Below are positions 1 to 8,755 of a stretch of 64,000 nucleotides of DNA, one piece after another. Position 1 is the first letter of the stretch; each line of letters opens with the position of its first letter. The translations under genes and the position numbers were made by a program. Below the pieces are notes generated by a model. That model saw only the letters and a list, made by a program, of their open reading frames with translations. It was not told the origin of the DNA and searched no databases. Origin of the DNA: Lactonifactor sp. BIOML-A5 (GTDB lineage Bacteria; Bacillota; Clostridia; Lachnospirales; Lachnospiraceae); assembly GCF_009677585.1 (NCBI RefSeq), contig NZ_WKYV01000010.1, positions 1 through 64,000 on the forward strand. The letters run 5' to 3'.

Positions 1-44
1 GATTTTGGGACGTGTTCTTTCTAGAAAGAACACGTCCCAAAATC
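1..44. repeat. Perfect 44-bp palindrome, copy 1
   Basis: The first 44 bases form a perfect inverted repeat with no loop: 22 bases beginning GATTTTGGGACGTG and ending TTCT, then their exact reverse complement. It is followed by AACCCGCCCTGTCCC. The same palindrome, followed by a near-identical GCCCTGTCCC tail, recurs at 2845-2892 on the other side of the CW-repeat gene. It may begin before the window. It looks like a REP/MITE-type element; that class assignment is inference. Confidence 0.85.
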
Positions 45-214
45 AACCCGCCCTGTCCCTTTTTACTTTAAATGTAATTGACTCTAACCAGCTAACCCCG
101 TATAATTGTCTATATACATATAGGTAAGGTATATTTTAATCGAACAATTTATTTATACCACATTATACTGTCTGCAATATCATCTGCAGATCTTGTATCG
201 AAAAGGGGGATTTT

Positions 215-2836
215 ATGAAAAGAAAAAGACAACACATGAAAACGCTGTATCTGGCATTCACTGCCGCAGTCTTCCTGGCTGTTCTATGGGCGGTTCCTGT
301 TCTGGCAGGCTCTGCGCCGGCACATGCAGGTGCGCAAATCAGTGCGGAGAATGTCCACAGTCTTACTATTCAGGATTCTGTTACCTGCAGTGACGGCAAT
401 ACGCTGGTATTTGACAGAGATTTTGCCGAAACCTCCGGCGGGGAGAGGTTTTATTTTGCTGATGTGAAAATAGCAGCGGGTTCACCTTATTATTTTGCCC
501 CTGTCACCCAGGAGGGCTGGACATTTACCACCGGCGACATATCCGGTACCGCCCCGGATCAAGATCTGGTTTTGGTCTTTCATTACACGACAGATCTTAC
601 TTCTGAAGAAGTTACCTATGATTATTCGGATGACTCTTACATACCTGAAAGCCGTACCGGCAAAGCAGTGAGAACACTGCAGTTCGAGGCAGAAAGAAAT
701 GGCGAACCGTGGCCCGGTATTACACTTAAAACAGAGAGTCCCATTGCCCTGGGTAAATACCCGGGCAGTTATGTACCAGACAGCTCTGCGGAGGAAATGG
801 AATGCTATGAAGAGACAGAACCACTGTCTTTTGTCACCGGAGAGGACGGACGGAACAATCTTGTAACAGAGTTTCCTGCAGCCGGAGAGTCCGGGGATAC
901 TGCTTATTATACGATCCCCCAGCTGCAGCTCTCTTCCACCATTACCATGATTTATAACAACGGGATCGGTACGCTCAAAGACCCCTATGGAAATACCTAT
1001 GGAGGATATTCTCTATATGAACCCTCAGATTCCTTGCCTTCCAGTACTGTCATCAGTGTATTCAATGGGGAAAACGAAAAAGCACTGCAGGCTTCTGTCT
1101 CTCTTTCCTACGAAGAAAATACTTACTACTTTACAAGTGATAATGAATCAGATAATTTCTGGCTTCCGGATACTTCCTTTATAACAGAATATATAAAGAA
1201 AGGCTGCTCACTGGATGTGGAAAACACGTCAACCGGATCCACGGTCATTGCTGAACTAAATGCAACATATGTAAAGCCTTCAAACCCCGGCTCAACAACC
1301 AAACCCCCTGTTAAGTGGCTGATAACCAACAAAGGCCAGCGGCGGTATATCCGCCCGGACGGCACCTACCCCATAAATATGTGGGAATGCGTTGACAGTA
1401 CCTGGTATTACTTTAACAAAGACGGCTATTGCGTCAGAGGATGGCAGTACCTTCACGGAAAATGGTATTATATGAACTCTGTTGGCGCCATGCAGACCGG
1501 ATGGCAAAAAATAGACGGTTCCTGGTATTACTTCGACAGTTCGGGAGCCATGCAGACCGGATGGCTTCTTGACGGCAAAACCTGGTACTTCCTGGACAGC
1601 AGCGGTGCCATGAAAACCGGGTGGGTGCAAACAGGCGGTTCCTGGTATTATTTTGAACCCTCCGGAGCGATGAAAACCGGGTGGCTAAAAAACGGCAGCT
1701 CCTGGTATTTCCTGAAAAATTCGGGAGCCATGCAGACCGGATGGCTTCTGGACGGCAAAACCTGGTACTTCCTGGACGGCAGCGGCGCCATGAAAACCGG
1801 ATGGGTGCAAACAGGCGGTTCCTGGTATTACCTGGAATCCTCAGGAGCCATGAAGACCGGGTGGTTTAAGCAGGGAAGCACCTGGTATTATCTCACCGGC
1901 AGCGGTGCCATGAAAACTGGGTGGCTTCTTGACGGCAGCACCTGGTACTACTTCAATTCCAGCGGAAAGATGCAGACCGGATGGTTAAAACAGGGGAGAA
2001 ACTGGTATTACCTTACTGGCAGCGGCGCCATGAAAACCGGATGGTTCCGGCAGGGCAGCTGGTACTATTTCCGCACAGACGGAACGATGGCCACCGGATG
2101 GTATCTGGATAAAAATACCTGGTATTACGCTAACAGCGGCGGTGCCATGCAGACCGGATGGCTTCGCCAGGGAAACACCTGGTATTATCTCACCGGCAGC
2201 GGCGCCATGGCCACCGGATGGTATCAGGTCGGCGGCACCTGGTATTACGCTGACAAGAGCGGAAAAATGTTGACCGGATGGATCAAAGACGGCAGCATCT
2301 GGTATTATCTTACTTCCTCCGGTTCCATGGCAAAAAACCGTTGGATCGGCAATTACTATGTGGGAAGCTCCGGTGCCATGTATGTATCGCGCTTTACCCC
2401 TGACGGCTTCTACGTAAACGGATCCGGACAGTGGATCCCCATCTCCGGCAGTGAATTCAAGCAGGACGGCCTGCGTTTGGTATCCAGCTACTTCTATCTC
2501 ACGCTTCCTGAGTCATGGGCCGGCAAAGTGGCTTATTATTCAGAAAAAGATTTCTGGGGGATATGGTATAATGAGACCGCTTCCTCTGCAGAAGGTGAGA
2601 TATCCGCTGATATCCTGGATGTCTTTGCCTTCAATAGTGAAAGTGAAAGCCTTGCAGGACTCACAGAACTTGAAAACACCAGGAACCATGGACAGCATGC
2701 AGGACGATGGTTTATATCCGGCAACAGCACCTCAGATACTATAGATATCAGTATATTTACTCAGGAACAGCAGGAGGAGATTCAGAAATTAAGGACAGAA
2801 GCCTCATCCATCCTTGATTCCATCGTGTTCAGATAA
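215..2836 (+). CDS. Secreted surface protein with C-terminal CW (choline-binding-type) repeats
   Basis: 873-residue exported protein. Residues 1-32 form a signal peptide (basic N-terminus, hydrophobic LYLAFTAAVFLAVLWAVPVLA, AxA-like site). Residues about 35-375 are a non-repetitive domain I do not recognise. Residues about 385-720 are some 16 tandem repeats of about 20 residues of the form GW...WYYF..SGAMQTGW, the CW_binding_1 family that attaches proteins to choline or other wall polymers. A C-terminal domain of about 130 residues follows. AAAGGGGGA lies 4 bases upstream of the ATG; an in-frame ATG at 236 is an alternative start. The repeats are near-identical at DNA level and could expand or contract. 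The gene stands alone between two copies of a long palindrome. The ligand and the role of the N-terminal domain are unknown. Confidence 0.85.
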   Translation: MKRKRQHMKTLYLAFTAAVFLAVLWAVPVLAGSAPAHAGAQISAENVHSLTIQDSVTCSDGNTLVFDRDFAETSGGERFYFADVKIAAGSPYYFAPVTQEGWTFTTGDISGTAPDQDLVLVFHYTTDLTSEEVTYDYSDDSYIPESRTGKAVRTLQFEAERNGEPWPGITLKTESPIALGKYPGSYVPDSSAEEMECYEETEPLSFVTGEDGRNNLVTEFPAAGESGDTAYYTIPQLQLSSTITMIYNNGIGTLKDPYGNTYGGYSLYEPSDSLPSSTVISVFNGENEKALQASVSLSYEENTYYFTSDNESDNFWLPDTSFITEYIKKGCSLDVENTSTGSTVIAELNATYVKPSNPGSTTKPPVKWLITNKGQRRYIRPDGTYPINMWECVDSTWYYFNKDGYCVRGWQYLHGKWYYMNSVGAMQTGWQKIDGSWYYFDSSGAMQTGWLLDGKTWYFLDSSGAMKTGWVQTGGSWYYFEPSGAMKTGWLKNGSSWYFLKNSGAMQTGWLLDGKTWYFLDGSGAMKTGWVQTGGSWYYLESSGAMKTGWFKQGSTWYYLTGSGAMKTGWLLDGSTWYYFNSSGKMQTGWLKQGRNWYYLTGSGAMKTGWFRQGSWYYFRTDGTMATGWYLDKNTWYYANSGGAMQTGWLRQGNTWYYLTGSGAMATGWYQVGGTWYYADKSGKMLTGWIKDGSIWYYLTSSGSMAKNRWIGNYYVGSSGAMYVSRFTPDGFYVNGSGQWIPISGSEFKQDGLRLVSSYFYLTLPESWAGKVAYYSEKDFWGIWYNETASSAEGEISADILDVFAFNSESESLAGLTELENTRNHGQHAGRWFISGNSTSDTIDISIFTQEQQEEIQKLRTEASSILDSIVFR

Positions 2837-2844
2837 GCTTAAAT

Positions 2845-2892
2845 TCGATTTTGGGACGTGTTCTTTCTAGAAAGAACACGTCCCAAAATCGA
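2845..2892. repeat. Perfect 48-bp palindrome, copy 2
   Basis: Starts 9 bases after the stop of the CW-repeat gene. It is identical over 44 bases to the palindrome at 1-44, with two more paired bases at each end (TC...GA), and is followed by TCTGCCCTGTCCCC, matching the tail of copy 1. It could act as a terminator-like hairpin between the convergent genes, but no T-run follows, and the exact duplication across the gene points to a dispersed repeat. Confidence 0.85.
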
Positions 2893-2932
2893 TCTGCCCT
2901 GTCCCCAACCGCTTTCGCTACTTATTCCCTAT

Positions 2933-3955
2933 TTAGTTTCTGTCCATTGTGAGTACAGGAAAATGTACCGATATTTTAAAATACCTTTTATATTCAGACT
3001 CAGCCTCCAACTTCAAGTTAAGATCATCTGCCATTTTCTTAGTCAAATACAATCCCATGCCAGTAGCTTTGTTTCTGCTGTCAGTGGAATCACCAGTAAA
3101 ACCTTTTTGGAAGATATAAGGGAGATCATAACTTTTTACACCATTACCATTGTCGGTTATAGAAAGCACAATTTCAATGCCAGTATGCTCTGCTGATATA
3201 ATAAGCATAGGGCTGTCACTGCTATATTTAATGACATTACTGATAATTTGCCCTAGCATAAATTGAAAGCCCCTGCGATCTGTAAAAACTGTTTCAGCTC
3301 CTATTTCATTTTGAACGGTAAACTGCTTTTCTTCGAGAAGCGGAGCATAATCTGCCAAAACTTCTACCAAGAGATATTGTAGATTTAATTCTTCAAACCG
3401 ATAATCTTTGGTACTGCTTTTTAATCTGGCATAGTAGAGCATCTGTGAAATATCCTCTTGAAATTGATTGCACACATAATCTAATTTAGTTTGAATATCA
3501 GATGGGATCTCATTTGCTCGATTATCTAAAATCATGGCAAGCAAAGACAGCGGTGTTTTGGCTTCATGTGCCCAGCTTTCCACATATTCCTCATAATCCC
3601 GGAGTTCTTCTGCAAGATTATATTGGATCAACTGTCCTTTTCTCAGAACGGAAGCTAAAAGCTGAATTTGTTCCCTTTCCTGCTGACTGACTGCTCTAAT
3701 TAGTCGTTCTTCATTGACTGCATCTGGATTTGAAAGGAACGCTTGAAACAGACTTTGTTTCCTCCGCTCTTTTAAATCGGTATAAACCAGCACCAAAGCA
3801 AAAAGTGTCAGGCTCCACAGCAAAATCATACCTGCTAATGCCTGAAATGCCTGAACATTGGAAAGCCAAAGTAATAGCGCAGAAAAAATACTTGCAATCA
3901 ATAACACGAGCAGCCATGGGGCATTTCGTTTTATAGTAGTCCAAAAATGTTTCAT
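2933..3955 (-). CDS. Bce-type sensor histidine kinase
   Basis: 340-residue membrane kinase of the intramembrane-sensing (BceS-like) class. Two closely spaced N-terminal membrane helices (about 13-33 and 38-58) leave almost no extracellular sensor, typical of kinases that read the flux of a partner ABC transporter. The phospho-acceptor is H130 in SWAHEAKTPL. The C-terminus has the ATPase N, G1 and G2 boxes (NVIKYSSD, DNGNGV, GMGLYLTKK). It overlaps the upstream response-regulator gene by 4 bases (ATGA type) and is last in the transporter-regulator operon. Family knowledge suggests it responds to peptide antibiotics acting on lipid II-cycle intermediates; the actual inducer is unknown. Confidence 0.88.
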   Translation of the reverse strand: MKHFWTTIKRNAPWLLVLLIASIFSALLLWLSNVQAFQALAGMILLWSLTLFALVLVYTDLKERRKQSLFQAFLSNPDAVNEERLIRAVSQQEREQIQLLASVLRKGQLIQYNLAEELRDYEEYVESWAHEAKTPLSLLAMILDNRANEIPSDIQTKLDYVCNQFQEDISQMLYYARLKSSTKDYRFEELNLQYLLVEVLADYAPLLEEKQFTVQNEIGAETVFTDRRGFQFMLGQIISNVIKYSSDSPMLIISAEHTGIEIVLSITDNGNGVKSYDLPYIFQKGFTGDSTDSRNKATGMGLYLTKKMADDLNLKLEAESEYKRYFKISVHFPVLTMDRN

Positions 3956-4623
3956 AAGTCTACCGCTCTTTCCAGCCGATAGCCCACACCGCGAACTGCC
4001 ACAATTTTTTGTCTCATTCCCAATGCTGCCATGGTCTTTTTTAATCGGGACAAATTTACCTGTAAAGCATTTTCGTCAATGAACTCCATTGTCCCCCAGA
4101 GAGTTTTGCAAAGTTCCTCCGATGTTGCCATGTCACTGGAGAGAAGTGCTTCCAAAAGTTTCCCTTGATTTTTGGGAAGTACCACCGAAGTGTTATGAAT
4201 ATAGAGAGTATAAGTTCCCCGATCCAACAAAAAATCCTGTCCTTCCAGAAGATTTGGACGGCCTTCATATCGTTTAAGAATATTAGTTATCCTTGCAAGA
4301 AGCCGCTCTTTACGGCAGGGTTTTGTTAGATATTCATCAGCTCCCAGCCGAAGCGCTTGCAGTTCATCCTGCATCTGATCTCTGGATGTCAAAACCAGAA
4401 CAGGGATGGCTGTTTTTTGTTTCAAATCCTGACAAATTTGAAATCCGCTAATTCCGGGGAGATTAAGATCCAAAAGCACAAGGTCAGGAATGAGGACTGT
4501 TAAATGTTTTACAGCATCTTCAAAGACCGTCACTTCTAATGCCTCATATCCTGCCTTTTTTAGCATACTGCAAAGTTCTTCCCGCATATAAATTTCGTCT
4601 TCCACAACTGCAATTTTTTTCAT
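3952..4623 (-). CDS. OmpR-family response regulator of the Bce-like module
   Basis: 223 residues. The receiver domain (1-115) has acidic residues EDE at 8-10, phospho-acceptor D52 in LVLLDLNLPG, T/S in VLTS and K in YLTKPC. The C-terminal half is a winged-helix DNA-binding domain ending in VRGVGYRLE, typical of OmpR/PhoB regulators. It sits between the permease gene (21-base gap) and the overlapping kinase gene. It probably binds the CTTACA-N5-TGTAAG palindrome upstream of the ATPase gene (7569-7585) and activates the operon; that link is inference from related BceR systems. Confidence 0.9.
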   Translation of the reverse strand: MKKIAVVEDEIYMREELCSMLKKAGYEALEVTVFEDAVKHLTVLIPDLVLLDLNLPGISGFQICQDLKQKTAIPVLVLTSRDQMQDELQALRLGADEYLTKPCRKERLLARITNILKRYEGRPNLLEGQDFLLDRGTYTLYIHNTSVVLPKNQGKLLEALLSSDMATSEELCKTLWGTMEFIDENALQVNLSRLKKTMAALGMRQKIVAVRGVGYRLERAVDL

Positions 4624-4644
4624 AACAGCCCCGCCTCCTTTCTT

Positions 4645-6753
4645 TTATTCTTCTCTTTGTGGCTGCATTAACGTCAGCAGATACCGATCACTGGAACGCT
4701 TAATAACAGCCATGTAAATATATTCAACTACACAGAGCAGCATAATAATAATTGCAGAGATAGTAAGCATTTTTCCCTGAATACTTTGTGCTTCTGCAGA
4801 GAGAACACCAGTGAACAGCGCTTTAACCCCGAACACACTACTGATAGCGGCAACTAAAACAGGAAGCCCCATAAACCAGTTAATTTGTTTTCTTGCAGAA
4901 TGACACAGGGTTTGATATGTAGCTCCAAGTCGTGCCAGGGTTTGATATCTGCGCCCTGTCCTCTGCTGACTCATTAAAAACTGAACTCCCATAATCGTGT
5001 TGGATACTACCAAAAAGATAATAGCAAGATAACTTGTAATATAACTGGCGGCCACCATATAAAAGAGCTGCCTGCCCATGTTTTGGAGATAGCTTTCATA
5101 TTCAAAGCCTTTTCTTTCTAAATCAAGGGTATCTAACTTTTCATTGATTATAGAATAAGCGTTCATCAATTCGCTCCCCTTAGTTGCCTCTTCACTTAAC
5201 ACACCATTAACATAAACATCATAATTTCCTTGTGTATAGTAAAAGAATTGTTCATCTGGTAAAATCAGAGCAAAATCAAGAGTAATGGAGCGATCCGTCA
5301 CTAAAGAAACGGATTGTACTTTACCAACCAGATAAATAAGATTACTGTCCATTTCAGTTTGAGGATGTGTGGCAAGGATCTTATTTAGCATAGCATTTCT
5401 TGTCTCATTTGTTGTACTATCAGGATCACGGTACACTGCCGCTTCATCAGAGGCAAGTTCTAAAACAGGCTTACCGGCTAACTCCAATAGTTTATTATAG
5501 TCTGAAAGGCAGATTATATATGGATAGTCCGCATAGCCTAGATTGTTCAATAGAATATCACGGTCTTGCGACTCCGGCAGTTTATACAGTGATTCCATGA
5601 CAGACTCCATGTTGAAAACATTTTCGGTTTTACCCGTACTGTAAATGTGCCCCAATCTTATTGGAAACAATTCTGAAAACTGATTTGTGAGTCCATTATC
5701 TTCCAGTATGGTCTGTATGCCTGGGAAAATTTGAGCAGGGACTGGTTTATTATCAAACACAATATTATCGTTTAGCTTAAAAGTATAGTCCAGCGTATGC
5801 GCATTCGATTGGCTGCTTGTATTTGCAATTCCAATTCCTGCACCAAAGAAGCATAAAGCTGCTAAAATCAACATAGAACTAACAGCTAAAGAAGTAGACT
5901 GCTGAATAACATTCTCCTGAATTTGACGGAAATTAAAAATGCGAAGTTTCCCGCCGGATTTTCCTGCCTTAATGAGCAGCGCGATAAATGATCGCATACC
6001 ATAAAACAGAAGAATAGTTCCTGTCATGCCAAGCAGCAGAGTAAGTAACATCATGGTTGGTTTCTGCCATGCGATCCCTTTAATTGCCATAGCATAAGCA
6101 ATTACCAGCATAGCAATTCCGCAAACAGAAGAAAGTCCGTAAACAATCCCTGGTTTTTGCTTTTTTGCATTACGAGATGTGTTTGTCAAGAGAGCGCCTA
6201 TTTCTTGACGGCTGATATTCCCGCTTAAAATTAAAAATGCCATCAACTTGATAACCAAAAATCCAATAACAGTCAGAACCACAGCAGGCAGGGAAAGGGT
6301 AAAGCGATGCCCGATAATTCCCATTCCGACCAGTTTGGCAGTAATAAGACTAATCATTTCAGAAAGCAGGACTGCCACAGGAAGCCCAATCAATAAAGCC
6401 AGAATACTACTGACAAAGTCTTCTGCCAAAAGCATAGAAAAAAGTTTACTTCTGCGCATACCCATCATCAAATAAACACCGAACTCATGCCTGCGGCGTT
6501 CCAGCTGATACTTGCAGGCAAAGTAAATCAAGAAAAACAGTATTCCTAAAGTCATTGTATAGAATACCGGGATCATGAGCAATAGTTTATCTACTGCATC
6601 GCTCTCCATTTTCCGCAGGAAGCGCATTACGTCCTGATTAGAGATAGAAAGAATAATGTAAAAAGCTATTATGGAAATTACCAGCGAACTAAAAAACAAT
6701 CCGTTTTCCTTTCGGTTGCGTTTACTATTTCTTAAAATTAAATTAGAGAACAT
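4645..6753 (-). CDS. BceB-like ABC transporter permease (FtsX domains)
   Basis: About 702 residues with the ten-helix layout of BceB-type permeases: an N-terminal helix, three helices with FtsX-like signature (HEFGVYLMMGMRRSKL), a second helix block, a large extracellular domain of about 200 residues (about 320-560) and three C-terminal helices. The ATG at 6753 was chosen because GGGAGG lies about 11 bases upstream; an in-frame GTG at 6765 would abut that site. It overlaps the 3' end of the ATPase gene, implying coupled translation. Together with the ATPase it should remove or shield bacitracin- or lantibiotic-like peptides and signal to the kinase. Confidence 0.88.
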   Translation of the reverse strand: MFSNLILRNSKRNRKENGLFFSSLVISIIAFYIILSISNQDVMRFLRKMESDAVDKLLLMIPVFYTMTLGILFFLIYFACKYQLERRRHEFGVYLMMGMRRSKLFSMLLAEDFVSSILALLIGLPVAVLLSEMISLITAKLVGMGIIGHRFTLSLPAVVLTVIGFLVIKLMAFLILSGNISRQEIGALLTNTSRNAKKQKPGIVYGLSSVCGIAMLVIAYAMAIKGIAWQKPTMMLLTLLLGMTGTILLFYGMRSFIALLIKAGKSGGKLRIFNFRQIQENVIQQSTSLAVSSMLILAALCFFGAGIGIANTSSQSNAHTLDYTFKLNDNIVFDNKPVPAQIFPGIQTILEDNGLTNQFSELFPIRLGHIYSTGKTENVFNMESVMESLYKLPESQDRDILLNNLGYADYPYIICLSDYNKLLELAGKPVLELASDEAAVYRDPDSTTNETRNAMLNKILATHPQTEMDSNLIYLVGKVQSVSLVTDRSITLDFALILPDEQFFYYTQGNYDVYVNGVLSEEATKGSELMNAYSIINEKLDTLDLERKGFEYESYLQNMGRQLFYMVAASYITSYLAIIFLVVSNTIMGVQFLMSQQRTGRRYQTLARLGATYQTLCHSARKQINWFMGLPVLVAAISSVFGVKALFTGVLSAEAQSIQGKMLTISAIIIMLLCVVEYIYMAVIKRSSDRYLLTLMQPQREE

Positions 6754-7510
6754 TACAACTGCCACCTCCCAGCTGAGCCATGACCTTTAAGATACGCTCG
6801 TAAAAAACCCGCTGGGTTTCGTCCCCGCGCCGGAGTTCATGGAAGATCACGCCATCCTGAATGAATAGTATTCTCTTGCAAAAGCTGGCGGCGTTGGAAT
6901 CATGGGTCACCATTAGTATAGTAGCCTGTTCGTTCCGATTAAGGCCAGAAAGTTTCTCCATAACATTCTTCGCGTTTTTGGAATCCAAAGCGCCTGTGGG
7001 CTCGTCGGCAAGAATCATTTTAGGATGGAGGATCATGGCTCTGGCGGCTGCTACACGCTGCCGCTGACCGCCGGACATCTGCATCGGAAATCTATCTAGC
7101 ACATCAACAATTTCTAAATATTCCGCAAGTCTTTTCAAACGCAGGCGGCTTTCTTTTTCAGGCAGATTGTGAAGTGATGTAGGTAATAAAATATTTTCAC
7201 AGCCAGTGAGATTGTCCAATAATTCAAAATTCTGAAATAAATAGCCAACCTTTTTTCCCCTGTACTCTGCCAGCTCCTTTCCATTAAGAGAACTGAGATT
7301 ATTCCCTTCTATCGCAATACTACCGCCACTGGATTCAATGACCGTTGCAATACAGTTAAGAAGTGTAGATTTTCCCGAACCGCTGCTCCCCATAATACCA
7401 AGGAACTCACCTGGCATGACCTGAAAGGTAATGCCATTCAGAGCCTTTGTTTGGTTGGGGATATTTCCATAAATCTTTGTTAAGTTTTCTATATTTAGAA
7501 TGGGTTCCAT
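6743..7510 (-). CDS. BceA-like ABC transporter ATP-binding protein
   Basis: 255-residue ABC ATPase of the MacB/LolD/BceA type. Walker A is GSSGSGKST, the Q-loop YLFQNFELL, the signature MSGGQRQRV, Walker B MILADEPTGALD and the switch histidine in MVTHDSNAA. An upstream in-frame start at 7549 exists, but ATG 7510 has AGGAGG seven bases before it and begins the conserved MEPILNIENLTKIYG. It is first in the operon ATPase-permease-regulator-kinase on the minus strand. It powers the adjacent permease. A BceR-like operator palindrome lies about 60 bases upstream. Confidence 0.92.
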   Translation of the reverse strand: MEPILNIENLTKIYGNIPNQTKALNGITFQVMPGEFLGIMGSSGSGKSTLLNCIATVIESSGGSIAIEGNNLSSLNGKELAEYRGKKVGYLFQNFELLDNLTGCENILLPTSLHNLPEKESRLRLKRLAEYLEIVDVLDRFPMQMSGGQRQRVAAARAMILHPKMILADEPTGALDSKNAKNVMEKLSGLNRNEQATILMVTHDSNAASFCKRILFIQDGVIFHELRRGDETQRVFYERILKVMAQLGGGSCNVL

Positions 7511-7568
7511 TTTGCTGCCTCCTATGTTTTCTATATAAAATGATAACATAAGGTTTCCTAAAATAACA

Positions 7569-7585
7569 CTTACAGTCCATGTAAG
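7569..7585. promoter_or_regulatory. Putative BceR-like operator
   Basis: A 6-bp inverted repeat CTTACA-GTCCA-TGTAAG lies about 60 bp upstream of the ATPase start. Position, symmetry and sequence fit a response-regulator operator of the Bce type. A related sequence (TTACAGTTCCATGTAAG) occurs at about 12159-12175, where its meaning is unclear. Confidence 0.5.
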
Positions 7586-7633
7586 GTTTCATCAGCACAA
7601 CTTGACGCCGACGCGTTCGCTGCAAAGTCCCAG

Positions 7634-7905
7634 TCAAAGGTTTCCTGTTAAGGAAGTCATCTCCGGGTTCAGCTCATCATGGAGCAGATGGTACAGCGAA
7701 TGGTCATACACCCTCTCTTTTCCGTTATCCGTATAACGGTACACCTGACAGGCAGGAATGCTACGGTTTCTGCAAGAATCCGCACACAGGAATACACCGC
7801 CGTGATCTGCATGGCCGGCCGCTCATTCACATATTTTCCGTTGGCACTCCTTTCAAAAGATATAGAAAAAGAAAGCACCCCTGAAGAAATGCTTCCCATT
7901 CCCAC
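7634..7905 (-). pseudogene. Phage portal protein fragment, frameshifted
   Basis: The minus strand encodes an N-terminal piece resembling HK97-type portal proteins: VNERPAMQITAVYSCVRILA, then LPV. The frame then shifts, and the other frame continues VYRYTDNGKERVYDHS, LYHLLHDELNPEMTS before a stop. Intact portals are near 400 residues, so only about 85 codons remain. With the terminase scrap at 8444-8575 and the broken toxin-antitoxin pair between them it marks a decayed prophage. The portal identification rests on my recognition of the AVYSCVRILAETVA and DHPLYHLLHDEPN-type motifs. Confidence 0.7.
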
Positions 7906-7909
7906 TATA

Positions 7910-8125
7910 TTATATTGTCGTATTTCTCAACTGCACATCTATGTACGGTTCTTTTTCATAAAGTTTAAACTTTCCTGGCATATCTGCCAATTTCAAAATG
8001 TTTTCTTTCAGACGGTCAAGCTGCCCTGCCGCATTTTCCGGTTCCACGAGGCTGAATGCAATATACTCATAAATCCCCCGCAAATCAGAATCTGCCTGTT
8101 CTGTAAGGGCTATATGGTATATCAT
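7910..8125 (-). pseudogene. ParE/RelE-type toxin, C-terminally truncated
   Basis: 71 residues starting MIYHIALTEQADSDLRGIYEYI, the opening strand-helix of ParE-like plasmid-stabilisation toxins (usually about 95-110 residues). The C-terminal strands carrying the core arginines are missing; the frame ends shortly after YEKEPYIDV. The antitoxin-like gene lies just upstream on the same strand, also damaged. Probably inactive. Whether the truncation was by deletion or frameshift cannot be settled from this copy. Confidence 0.65.
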
Positions 8126-8157
8126 AGGCCATAATCCTTACGGATTTCCGCAAACGC

Positions 8158-8392
8158 CTACGCCGCCGGTTTTGTTTTGCTCTGCACAAAATCCGTATAC
8201 CCTTTCTCCAGTTCCTGGTTCATTTCTGCTTCTGTCAATGCACCGGCTTCTAGAGGTTTTGCGGCAGGCAGCTTCACATCAAAGGGAATCCCCCTTTGCA
8301 TGACCACCTGTTTTAAAAAAATATTAACCGCATTGGACACCGGAATCCCAAGTTGTCCAAGCACACTCTCTGCCTCTTCTTTCAGCCCCGGT
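8158..8392 (-). pseudogene. RelB/DinJ-type antitoxin, N-terminally truncated
   Basis: The frame reads PGLKEEAESVLGQLGIPVSN, AVNIFLKQVVMQRGIPFDV, the ribbon-helix-helix signature of RelB/DinJ antitoxins, then a tail ending QSKTKPAA. Upstream of proline a stop precedes it, so the first strand (normally MAxxNVNIRxD) is gone; the only possible start is an internal GTG (8364). The break adjoins phage terminase sequence, suggesting a deletion joint near 8393. The partner toxin fragment lies 32 bases downstream. Confidence 0.65.
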
Positions 8393-8443
8393 TAATTAAA
8401 TTTTTTATATCTGACAAAGATTTCCTTCTCGACATTGTTCAGA

Positions 8444-8575
8444 TTATATCCTAAAAATCAAAATCCCTCTGTCATCATAAACACTTCCGCCAATAATTTC
8501 TTCATTTCGTATCGCCCGGTCAAGCGCCATCACCGTTGCCACAGCCCCGTCGATCCTCTCCGTAGACTTCTCCCT
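8444..8575 (-). pseudogene. Phage terminase large-subunit C-terminal fragment
   Basis: Minus-strand codons read KSTERIDGAVATVMALDRAI followed by RNEEIIGGSVYDDRGILIF and a stop, matching the usual C-terminal end of large terminases (ERIDGAVALIMALDRA, SVYDxRGLLxF). An in-frame stop precedes the fragment. In intact prophages terminase lies directly upstream of portal; here the broken toxin-antitoxin pair sits between the scraps in the same orientation. Confidence 0.65.
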
Positions 8576-8755
8576 ATCCGTCTATATATACCTGCAATTA
8601 TTGTTCTAATTTTGTAGTCCATAACCGTCTACTGCAACTTCCAGAAAAATAAGCACCCCGCTTTCGCGCAGAGTGCCTACTGTCCTATTATATTTAATTA
8701 CCTTTTAATCTCAATCTGAATCCATTTTCCCGGCAGTCCCGTTTAAATAGCCTCT

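Noticed and set aside
1292..1630. Open frame opposite the CW repeats (and the like at 27400-27975)
   Set aside because: Antisense shadow of repeated coding sequence; no ribosome site, composition follows the repeats.
1440..2340. 60-bp tandem repeats resembling a repeat array
   Set aside because: In-frame protein repeats (CW_binding_1), not CRISPR; no unique spacers or cas genes.
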